Source: Lutjanus erythropterus (lineage: Eukaryota > Chordata > Actinopteri > Lutjaniformes > Lutjanidae). Taken from it: a stretch of 64,000 bases of DNA. A model generated the notes under the pieces. The model did no database searches and was not told where the DNA came from. It saw only the letters and a program-made list of their open reading frames with translations. The first letter of the stretch is position 1. Each line of letters starts with the position of its first letter. Shown here piece after piece: positions 56,491 through 64,000 of this stretch. Made by a program: the position numbers and the translations under genes. The stretch lies in assembly GCA_020091685.1 (NCBI GenBank), contig CM034601.1:39020034-39084033 (forward strand). Direction: 5' to 3'.

Positions 56491-57654
56491 CCATGTATTA
56501 TGAGGAAAGTCTCCTATGTGCCTGCCTGTGAAATTGTGGGTGATGGATATGGGAGGATTGCCAACTCCCTCTGTGTCTGTGATGGCCTAGGTGTGTGTCC
56601 AGAATTGTTGGGTTAGCCAACATAGTAGAAAGCAAAGGCATGCTAGTGATAAATCTACCCCTAAAGACAAGGAAAGGACAGAGAGGGGAATGTTTTGATG
56701 GGGCCCAGAAGAAAGGACTGAGGAGTGAAGAGGGTGACCCCATGAAAAACTGAGATTGAAATAAATATGCCACCAGGAAATGACTTAAGGAGCTCCCTGG
56801 AACTGACCCCAGACTGGTTTAGTCATTTGCCGGCAGCTAAAAGACAGTAGCAAAGTAAGGACGGTACCCTTTCTGTCAGAGACATACCCTCTATCCTCTA
56901 CAGAGGACACGGCGCTGAGGATTCCGAATCTCTGTTTACGATGAATCCTAGCCAACGATAGTAAAAAGAAAAAAAATGCACGCAAGGCTCGAGTACAGTC
57001 TGGGTCTGCCTGTGATTGAATTGAGAGGCCTTCGCTGTCACTGCCAAGAATCTGCAGAAAAACAGCAATGTTTTGTCTGCAGGCACAGAGAGCGTCCAGG
57101 TTAGGAGGAGGATGAACTGCTGCTGGGGTTTTATGAACCTTACCCTCCTCCTCACCAAGGTCTCTCTCAGTAGCCTAGCGGTGCCCACTTGTGGTATCGG
57201 CTGGCCCCTAAATCACAGACAGAGCATCCCTGCTGAAGAGATTTATCTAGTGGGGTACCAGAATACACCAGCAGACCTGCTCCACCACGCAGCACAAGTA
57301 CCAATTTACAAAGCTTCCCTATGATATGACAGCGCGGCGGTGATGACAGGCCGCACTCTGTTCCGGCCTCCCCTACCTTTCATCCCGCAGAACACAGAGG
57401 CAGAGCGGAAGACTGCTGAAAGGCCTTCAAAGTAGGAAGTAGTGCACCATAATGTTGCTGCTGCGGTAGGACGCCGCCTTGTGTTTTGTTGTCTGAGGCA
57501 GTTTGAGTCTGGCTCATTACCCATACATACTCTTCCTCTTCTGTAATTATGCGCCAAATATATTTTAATGAGGAATGAGGTCTAAATAAATCTCATTTGT
57601 GCAAAGACATTTTGTTCTCTTGAGATTTTGGATCATACTCATCCAGGCTGCCTT
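56491..57654. other. Intronic sequence; repeat-poor CpG-containing block 56880-57560
   Basis: No gene. 56880-57560 contains many CpG (GACACGGCGCTGAGG, GACAGCGCGGCGG, GGACGCCGCC) and no recognised repeat. Overlapping short frames on both strands carry no domain. Candidate enhancer or conserved non-coding element. Confidence 0.4.
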
Positions 57655-57735
57655 AAAATTTTAAGTTGACTGAATTTGAAAAGACAAGTAGGCAAACATT
57701 GTAAATAAACTTTTCAGTTGTACTTGAGAAAACAT
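57655..57735. mobile_element. Fragment of an 'AAGTTGACT' MITE
   Basis: GGCTGCCTTAAAATTTTAAGTTGACTGAATTTG (starting at 57647) is the end of a fish MITE family whose ends read AAAATTTTAAGTTGACTCAACTT. A relative is nested at 60535-60790. Confidence 0.5.
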
Positions 57736-57903
57736 GTTCAGTAAACTTAAGATATTATGTTTAACCAACAGCTGTTCAATCACACTGACAAATGTTACAA
57801 ACACATTTCGTTTCCTTTCACATGTTCTCAGTTTAAAGTGTCGATAACCTTTATAATGGTTCATGGTGTTTTGATTAGTTTAAAAACAAACTACCATGAC
57901 CTT
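57736..57903. other. Short unassigned stretch
   Basis: Nothing recognised. Confidence 0.3.
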
Positions 57904-58222
57904 AGAGCTGCAACTATTAATCTGTAAATCAATTATTAATCAACTATTAAATTAATTACCAACTACTTTGGTAATTGATAAATTGTTTGAGTCATTTTTT
58001 TTAAAGAAAATGTCCAAATTCAATGTTCTTAGCTTCTCAAATGTGAATATTTTCTGGTTTCTTTAGTCCTCTGTGACAGTAAACTGAACATCTTTGGGTT
58101 GTGGACAAAGAAGACACTTGAGGATGTCACCTTGGATGATGACTTGATTTTTATAAAATTTATAAATATAAATATAAAATTTTGACATTTTATAGACCAA
58201 CAAATTAATTGATTAATGGGCA
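57904..58222 (+). mobile_element. 'GGGCTGCAAC' MITE copy 8
   Basis: AGAGCTGCAACTATTAATC, AGCTTCTCAAATGTGAATATTTTCTGG, TTTCTTTAGTCCTCTGTGACAG, TTTTGACATTTTATAGACC, AATTAATTGATTAATGG. Confidence 0.8.
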
Positions 58223-58604
58223 CATTTTGACACAAGACACAAGATTTTAAAAAGTAAAGGTTGTAAAGGTCACTACAACATGTATGTGTTTTTGAATGGA
58301 GCTCTTATACAGGGGACAGCCCCAGTGTGAGACAGAAATTGTGGAATTTTAAGCAAAATGTGAGAAATTACGATGTGTGAAAAATACATTTTTGTCAAGT
58401 AGCCAGTATTGTGGCATTCAATGATAGATATCAAAACAATACCTAATGAGACACAAGGGAACAACATAGAAGATTGTTTTTATTATGAGGGACCTGGTCC
58501 AAGTTTGAGGGATGGATGTTAATTCTGAGGCATAATGAAGGTCACAGCTGAGATTTGACCCATCATAATGCATAAGTGGAGTAAAGACTAACTCTAACCT
58601 CAGT
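58223..58604. other. Intronic stretch including the second copy of the 55620 segment
   Basis: 58241-58355 repeats 55620-55760 (TAAAGGTTGTAAAGGTCACTACAACATG; AGGGGACAGCCCCAGTGTGAGAC; TTGTGGAATTTTAAGC). It directly follows MITE copy 8. The remainder is unassigned. Confidence 0.6.
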
Positions 58605-58924
58605 TTCATTTTCCTTTATCATTTTCATTAGCAGTTATTTTTTTCCCAATCAATTGAGCAATTCTTGTTGTAAAGAAAAATCACAGTTTTCTAAAGCTCA
58701 AGGTGACACCTCCAGATGTCTTGTTTTGTCTCACTCACATTTAGAAGGTGGAACAAGCACATTTTTGGTATCTTTGCTTGTCTTACTCATTTCAGCTCTA
58801 CTGCAATCTGTGTTTGTTTCCATTCCAAAACATTCATTGTTGAAGTAAAGCCATGGTGAATAGTGTATTTTAGGAACACTGAGAGATTAATCAATAATGA
58901 AAGTAATCGTTTGTTGCAGCCCTG
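58605..58924 (-). mobile_element. 'GGGCTGCAAC' MITE copy 9
   Basis: TTATCATTTTCATTAGCAG, TTTTCTAAAGCTCAAGGTGAC, CCTCCAGATGTCTTGTTTTG and AATCGTTTGTTGCAGCCCTG, reverse order of copy 1; the middle is diverged. Confidence 0.7.
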
Positions 58925-59895
58925 ATGACTTAGCCTCAAGTGTATTGGAGACAGCAGGTGAATGCTGCAGAGTTCATTTATGGGACTCTGGACAGTGTGC
59001 TGATCTCCAAAGACGCTCACAGATGGCACAGTTCTGTGAAAAGGAAAGCGCTCCGATGGCAGACAGCAGCAGCCACTCAACTTTACTTTGTTAATGTCTG
59101 TGTGTGTGTACTGTATACACACTGTTACCAAGCAGGACAAGTGATTTATGTATATATACACCATACAGACTTTTATGAGTGTATATATATGTATGTGTTG
59201 AGTGTTTGGTTGTAGCGGTGATGAGTGTGAGCTGCTGTTGGAGCAGGCAGATGTTATCATATAACCTTCTGCATCCAGTATTTCAGACTTCCGTCACTCA
59301 AGATAAGCACTATTATTTACAGTAATAGTTGTGCCTGTTGGAGAAGCCTCCAGTCCTGCCTTCAATTTAATCTAGTTTTCCTGAAGAGAACACTGTCCTA
59401 ACGTGCTCAGTACAGGACGTTCAGTTTGCTGCTGTACATAACTTGTTTCTGTGAAGTGCATCAAGTAATAACAGTCTTTACAGTCTAATGAAGCCTAATT
59501 ATGGTTTACAGTTTGACACAGGAGGGACATACAATTAATTCAAAAGAAATGTTGGCAAGATGTCTGTCGGGTCAGCCCAGCCTGTTTAGCTAGAATCACA
59601 TTATGGCAAATGTTAATGGGAAGCCATAATAGAGAGTAAATTAGAGAGAGACGACTAAATTACTGTTTGTTGTGAAGTTCAGTTCCCTTCATTTAGCTAG
59701 ACATTGTTAAAAAAAAGTGAAACATTTTATATTATTATTTAATGTTTGTTTTTAGTGGCCTGTAACAGGCACCATGATGACGACAAATGGAGGGGGAAAT
59801 CTGAAAAACACAGATAACAGCAGCTGAAAAGGTGGGAGAATGACAGAAGAGAGTGGAAACTGTCTCATGGATAAAGAAGAAACCAACCATTATTA
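58925..59895. other. Intronic sequence without recognised features
   Basis: No gene. TATATA/GTGTGT mini-runs at 59097-59200. The 157-codon minus-strand frame 58787-59260 reads through these and has no domain. Confidence 0.35.
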
Positions 59896-60111
59896 TTTGA
59901 CAGCAGGGCGGTGGTGCCTCAGGGGGGCTTGCACACCAGGGACCCGGGCATGGATCCCAGCAGGCTTGACCCCAAAAAGTCCAGTTCATTTGATAAGTGT
60001 GAACACTGTGTATCATACCCGAGTCTGTTTGAAAAGGTAGTCTGGAGCACACTTTGTGCATGTCACCAGTCATACTCTGGCATGGTACAAATTAGTCGTA
60101 CCTAGTGTGAA
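59896..60111. mobile_element. Possible SINE-head fragment and unassigned repeat
   Basis: GCGGTGGTGCCTCAGGGGGGC then GGGCATGGATCCCAGCAG looks like a decayed A box/B box pair. Weak evidence; the following text (CCCGAGTCTGTTTG..AGTCTGGAGCACACTTTG) is unassigned. Confidence 0.3.
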
Positions 60112-60300
60112 AACAGTCTTAAAGATTAGAGAAGCAGGTTCATCACCAGAAGGATGGTAGTTTGATCCCTGGACTGATGGGATAAAGCTGAGTAGGAAAA
60201 GTGAAATAGCAGCGCTTTTGTCATGTCCTGAAGAGATCATGAAGCTCCTTGAGAGAAATGTGTTACCTGTGTTATATAAATAAAATAAACTTGACTTGCT
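60112..60300 (+). mobile_element. tRNA-type SINE, decayed
   Basis: TAGAGAAGCAGGTTCATCACCAGAAGG then B-box-like GGTAGTTTGATCCCTGG (60147-60163), then GCTGAGTAGGAAAAGTG and an A/T-rich 3' tail TATATAAATAAAATAAACTTG. The order matches a teleost tRNA-derived SINE that I recognise (..GAGAAGCAGGCTTG..GGTTCGATCCC..). Not a functional tRNA. Confidence 0.6.
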
Positions 60301-60327
60301 ACTCACACATTACTTGAGGGTCCTTCA

Positions 60328-60382
60328 AGGGATAGTTCACCCAAAAATGAAAATTCATTATCCACTCATCCTCATGTTGATT
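60328..60382 (+). mobile_element. Terminal fragment of an 'Angel-like' MITE
   Basis: AGGGATAGTTCACCCAAAAATG, then AATTCATTATCCACTCATCCTCATGTTGA; the reverse of the end of 21645-21898. Confidence 0.65.
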
Positions 60383-60394
60383 GACAATGTGACA

Positions 60395-61040
60395 GGTGGG
60401 TCACAGGAGATTTTTATTTGGGTCCCCTAATAATCAAATGACTATGCAAGAAATTCTGCAAAATTTTAGCCTGTTAATTCCACCTAAATGCACTTACTTT
60501 GCCTCATTTATGAAGCAGACTAAAATTTCTTAAAAACAAAAAAATTGAGAATTTCAGGGCAACTTATTTAAGTAGATTTTTGAGTCCAACTCAAACTCTT
60601 TAAAACGTTTTAAAAAGTTTTACCAAATAATAATGATAATTAACTCTTTTTTTTAAATTAACTTGAATCTTTGATTTTTAGAAACCCCCAAAACTTGTAT
60701 TTCAAAAAGTAAACTCATTGAAGTAAGTTGCCTTATGATTTTGAGTTAACTCAACTTTTTTATGTTTTCTTGATGAGACAAAACAAAATGATTGAGATGG
60801 CTGGTTCACTCTGCCTAAATGCATTTATTTTTATTTATAAAGTATTTAATGTGTACATGCATGCCTCAAGATAATGTGGAAGAAGATGATGTGGAAATGG
60901 CAGTAACAGTGGTCAGGAAAATTCATTAATGTGCAAATTAACTCTCCCAAGATTTATTAATGGCCTACGGTGAACTGGGTCATGATGGTTTGTCATTTTT
61001 AAAAAGCGGGTCCACAGATAAAAGGTTTGGGAAACACTGC
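60395..61040. mobile_element. hAT-like element ('GGGTTGCGACCC' family), copy 2, with nested MITE
   Basis: AGGTGGGTCACAGGAGATTTTTATTTGGG..GACTATGCAAGAAATTCTGC matches 37430-37505; right end GGTCCACAGATAAAAGGTTTGGGAAACACTG matches 37950-37981. The interior 60535-60790 is a separate MITE with AAGTTGAGT-like inverted ends (CAACTTATTTAAGTAG / GAGTTAACTCAACTTT). Confidence 0.65.
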
Positions 61041-61356
61041 TGTACACTGAAGCTCAGTTTTGCATCTCCACACCCCTGTTTGACAGTGGCTGTGATGCAC
61101 TGCTCACCTGCTCACATCTCCAATCTCCAGTTGGCTACAAAAATACAGATGAAAGGTTTGGATATTAATTCAAATGTAGGCCTACTCAGCAGCAAATTAT
61201 GATTTAAAAAGTAACTAAATTCATTACATAGTGTGATGCATACTGAGGAGTAGAAGTTACAGATTTGAAAACAAATAGATGTACAGGTACCCCCCAAAAC
61301 GTAATTACACCAACATGATTAGCTGTAATTCATTACTTCCACCCCTGCCTCACACA

Positions 61357-61413
<57 letters not shown>

Positions 61414-62399
61414 TTGCTGTAGGACAGAGTGGTGTTCCAAAGGGCAGCGGTGTTTACCTGCCCACTTGAGTGGATTCCTCAGCCGGCTGGCTCAGACGCT
61501 GAGGTAGAGGCTCCGGTGCCTGCGTGTCTACTGTCTACACTGGAGACATTCTTAGCCTGATATCACTGCTGCACGCTCAACAAAGATGTTGAAAGGCCAT
61601 ATTGAAGCAGGGCTAGGAGTGGAGGGTGTAGGGTGGAGGGGGGGCAGCAGAAAACGGAGGGAGGGAGTCTGAGGAGATAGATGGGCTCCACTCATAAAAT
61701 TCACTATCGCCAGCGAAGGCCGGAAGCCTTGAAGTGTCATACATGCAGAGGGAGAGCAGGTGTGAGCGTCTGTATATGTTTGTGTGTGTGGACGTGCTGT
61801 ATGTGACTGTGCAGGCATGTGCGTGGGTGCATGTGTGTTGAAGTGAGTGCATCTGTGTTTGAGTAATAAATAGAGTGTAAGTTCCGGCCTGCCGGACATC
61901 GAGCAGGGCTGAAAATGCACACATACTGTACATGCTGTGGTGTTCATGTCGCTGGCCGAACAAAGCAGGACTTGCCGGTCACTAGTTAAAATCATGCTTT
62001 CTCGGTTAATTACACGGCAGTAGGTCACGGGTGTGTGGGTATATGCATGTGTGTGTGTGATACGGAGATGAAGCGACTTCAAAGCGGCATGGCAGCATTC
62101 TCTCAGCCCGTCCTGTTTACACTGCTCAGTGGAGTCTGCATTCCTCTGTCTCATTTTTCCGTGGCATTCCATGAGGAGCTCCCTGCTCCTGGCTGCGTGC
62201 CCACTCCTCAGCGACGTTTACCCTAACACCCGCCCCTCCCCTCTCCATATAGTACATGCATACTTGTGCACACACAACTGTACACTCCATTAAAACAAGA
62301 CAGGACCCAGCTGGGAGTGCAGCAGCTACCAGCAGGGCATCTTCATGGAAAAGGAGGTGGAAGGAAGGAGGGATCACATGCACTGCAGGAGGGCAGGAG
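61041..62399. other. Intronic sequence with CA microsatellite; GT-rich region
   Basis: No gene. 61740-62060 is rich in TGTGTG/GTGCATG words that generate long minus-strand His/Thr-rich frames (61552-62172), considered artefacts. 61440-61700 and 62060-62240 are GC-richer and unassigned. Confidence 0.4.
61351..61410. repeat. (CA)n microsatellite, about 60 bp
   Basis: Nearly uninterrupted CA with a single TA-containing interruption near the start. Confidence 0.97.
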
Positions 62400-62740
62400 A
62401 TGCAGCCTCCTTGACTTCCTTCACTCCAGTCTTTCTGATAGTTTCTGATGCACAGTTTTTTGTCAGCTTGGGTGCTCATGTATCAGAGACACGTGATATG
62501 GAATATGGTGTCCCTCAAGGAAGCATTCTTGACCCACATTTGTTTCATTATCAACCAGCACTGTGTCAATTACCATTTTTATGCTGATGGCACACAACTG
62601 TACATTTCTTTCTCACCAAATGACCGCAATGCATTGCATGTTCTTATTGCCTGTCTCACTGATGTTAACATTTGGATAGGTAATTTTTTTTTAAATCTAA
62701 ATGAAGAAAGAACAGATTCTTTTAATAGAACCCAATGCAT
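62400..62740 (+). pseudogene. L2/Rex-like LINE reverse-transcriptase fragment
   Basis: In one frame FFVSLGAHVSETRDMEYGVPQGSIL, read in parts, matches the QFVSLG..SE..YGVPQGS block of L2-clade reverse transcriptases. After a frame break, HFYADGTQLYISFSPNDRN and ALHVLIACLTDVNIWIGNFF follow the usual YADDTQLY..L..CL.DI..WM..NFL.LN order. The catalytic YADD is YADG, and the frame is shifted between the blocks, so it is inactive. The 3' end resumes at 63308. Confidence 0.82.
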
Positions 62741-62998
62741 CAAAACACATTATACATGTTAAAACATAGCTGCTGAAAACATGAGAAAAGACTGAGAAAT
62801 GTGTAGTCTTGAATTGTGGCGTTAGACTGGTAAACTGTTGTCAGCCATTTTGTGTTCAGGATTTTTTGGGCAGACCTGAAACATGGCTTGGTGATGTGCC
62901 GGAACACTAAGCTCCACGAACTGACATACAAATGACACCAGCTCTCTCTGCCGTCACCCTCCCTAAAGCCCCGACATGCAAAGTTGACTAAAAAAAAT
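62741..62998. other. Unassigned stretch between LINE fragments
   Basis: No gene recognised; may be diverged LINE or a separate insertion. Confidence 0.3.
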
Positions 62999-63308
62999 TG
63001 TTATTTACACAATGTTTTTCACCTGCATCTTCACGTAGATCCTTAGCTTGGAACTACATTTACGTGCACATGCACACAATCTGAACTGGGTGTGTGTTGT
63101 GATGGTGTCAGGACTTAAGAGGACTCATATTATGCCAGACAAGCAGTATGGAGGCATTTTATGTTTTTCTCCAGTTGTTTTTTAAATTTGAAAACTGGTC
63201 ACTATTCACTTCCATTGTTTGGGAGATTCTACAACGCTGTTTTACTGTGAAACTCCAGCAGTGTTTTGTGGACTAACAAAATAAACCTGACCCTATCTAT
63301 CCCTTTAA
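62999..63308 (+). mobile_element. MITE copy ('Angel-like' family), most complete
   Basis: TTTACACAATGTTTTTCACC at the left; ACAATCTGAACTGGGTGTGTG, CAGACAAGCAGTATGGAGGC, CACTTCCATTGTTTGGGAG, GTGAAACTCCAGCAGTG, then CTATCCCTTTAAG. Same family as 18430-18829 and 21645-21898. It sits between the two L2 fragments. Confidence 0.75.
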
Positions 63309-63445
63309 GACACAACACTGGCTACCTGTATCTTTTAGAACTGATTTCAACACTTTACTTGTTTTGAATGACCTTGCTCCCGCCACATGAGAGATCTTTC
63401 ATTTTATGTTCCAGCCAGATCATTAAGGTCCTCCACTGCTTTTTT
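63308..63445 (+). pseudogene. L2/Rex-like LINE, 3' coding fragment
   Basis: ACACTGGCTACCTGTATC translates as HWLPVSFRTDFNTLLVLNDL then APAT and a stop; the L2-clade pattern here is LHWLPV..RI.FK.L...K.L...AP.Y. Continuation of the 62400-62740 LINE after intervening sequence. Degraded. Confidence 0.75.
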
Positions 63446-64000
63446 GTGAAATGTTCCTTAATTTTCCCATAAGCGTAGTGCTTAGAGTGCCTTGAGTTCA
63501 CTTCCCCTCTGCTTACGGACTCAGGTGGTTATCCAGACGCACAAATGTCAGTGCACGTCTCACCGATGTCGGACAGAAACATCTGCACTGGTTTGTCTTG
63601 AAAAGCTCTCAGCACATTCCCTCACCATAAATCAGGCTGCTTCAACGCCCGCCTCGGAGCCAAAGTGAAATATAGCAGTGAAAAAGAAAACAATTATGCT
63701 GCCAATTACAAGGTGTGTTGCAAGCAGTCGGCGGCCACATCAGAGATGTTCTCTGCTCATGTTTTTGTGACTATTTACTGGTGGCGTTGCTAAGGATGCA
63801 GCATGTGTGTGTGCCTGGGCAATATGGCCACATAAACATTTGCAAAGAGCAAAAATAACACGCAGAAGCCCTTTATTTAGTTGTTGTGTTTACTTGCTCT
63901 TTGCCTTTGTGACTGCATTTCTCCGACATCAGCCACAGGTGATTATGGGATTCCCTGTGGGGTGGAGTGGAGTGACATCTGTGGAGAAATATGTCACTGT
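63446..64000. other. Repeat-poor intronic block at the right edge
   Basis: No gene and no recognised repeat. GC-richer with CpG (CAACGCCCGCCTCGGAGCC, GCAGTCGGCGGCC), and short motifs such as GCGTTGCTAAGG (63784-63795). Candidate regulatory element; no RNF43 exon similarity. Confidence 0.35.

Larger units (their letters stand above)
334..64000 (+). other. rnf43: rnf43 first coding intron (runs past the right edge)
   Basis: No second rnf43 exon could be found: the continuation known for the family (HPL..CN, then a VKLE block) is absent from the plus-strand frames. All longer frames in the interval are repeat-derived, low-complexity or chance. The intron is therefore at least 63.6 kb, unless a short non-conserved exon was missed. 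It is filled with nested DNA transposons, LINE fragments, SINEs and microsatellites annotated separately. Confidence 0.75.

Noticed and set aside
58787..59260. 157-codon minus-strand ORF
   Set aside because: Crosses a MITE end and TATATA/GTGT runs; no recognisable domain.
61552..62172. 206-codon minus-strand ORF
   Set aside because: Translation of TG/GTGCATG-rich sequence; overlapping frames equally open.
1..64000. CRISPR array, bacterial operon or viral genome
   Set aside because: No spaced direct repeats of uniform length, no ribosome-binding-site-led gene clusters, and no LTR pair or retroviral gene block seen.

Overview
The window is vertebrate nuclear DNA, almost certainly from a ray-finned (percomorph-like) teleost. 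Evidence: a first coding exon that reads as RNF43 with a consensus-type GT splice donor, long AT-rich non-coding sequence, abundant CA/GT and AT microsatellites, and many dispersed DNA-transposon families of the kind that fill teleost introns. There is no bacterial or viral gene organisation. Species cannot be named from the sequence.

Layout: positions 1-111 are upstream/5' untranslated sequence with a 12-codon upstream ORF whose stop overlaps the main start codon. Positions 112-333 are the first coding exon of rnf43 (74 codons: signal peptide plus start of the extracellular protease-associated domain), ending at a GT donor at 334. I find no further rnf43 exon: the block expected next in this family (starting around His-Pro-Leu-x-x-Cys-Asn) is absent on the plus strand. 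The other 63.7 kb are therefore read as one very large first coding intron, still open at the right edge. I found no credible second host gene on either strand.

The intron is a mosaic of old mobile elements. Recognisable pieces: a decayed Tc1/mariner transposase copy (43903-45336) with a 373-bp element nested in it; an L1-clade LINE 3' fragment (about 49345-49810, minus); an L2/Rex-like LINE reverse-transcriptase fragment (62400-62740, plus) whose 3' piece reappears at 63308-63445 after other insertions; two remnants of a transposon-borne RecQ-like helicase (8755-9000, 23600-23890); tRNA-type SINE pieces (48296-48440, 60112-60300); many hAT-like short elements with inverted ends; a roughly 280-bp 'GGGCTGCAAC' family with about nine copies; and long foldback elements (3012-3838, 26985-27610 and relatives). 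Between them lie blocks without recognisable repeats, some relatively CpG-containing (4800-5160, 26030-26900, 43440-43880, 53400-53960, 56880-57560, 63470-64000), which are the best places to look for enhancers.

Functional reading: RNF43 is a Wnt-target E3 ligase that removes Frizzled receptors from the cell surface, so TCF/LEF sites inside this intron are biologically plausible. Seven GATCAAAG-type octamers were seen by eye, about 2.5 expected. Other notable signals are a perfect oestrogen-response-element palindrome inside a dispersed repeat, a PBX/PREP decamer in a repeat-poor block, and a roughly 195-bp segment that looks copied from 6.3 kb upstream into a MITE. I saw no wholly new gene system; the novelty here is in element architecture and possible regulation.
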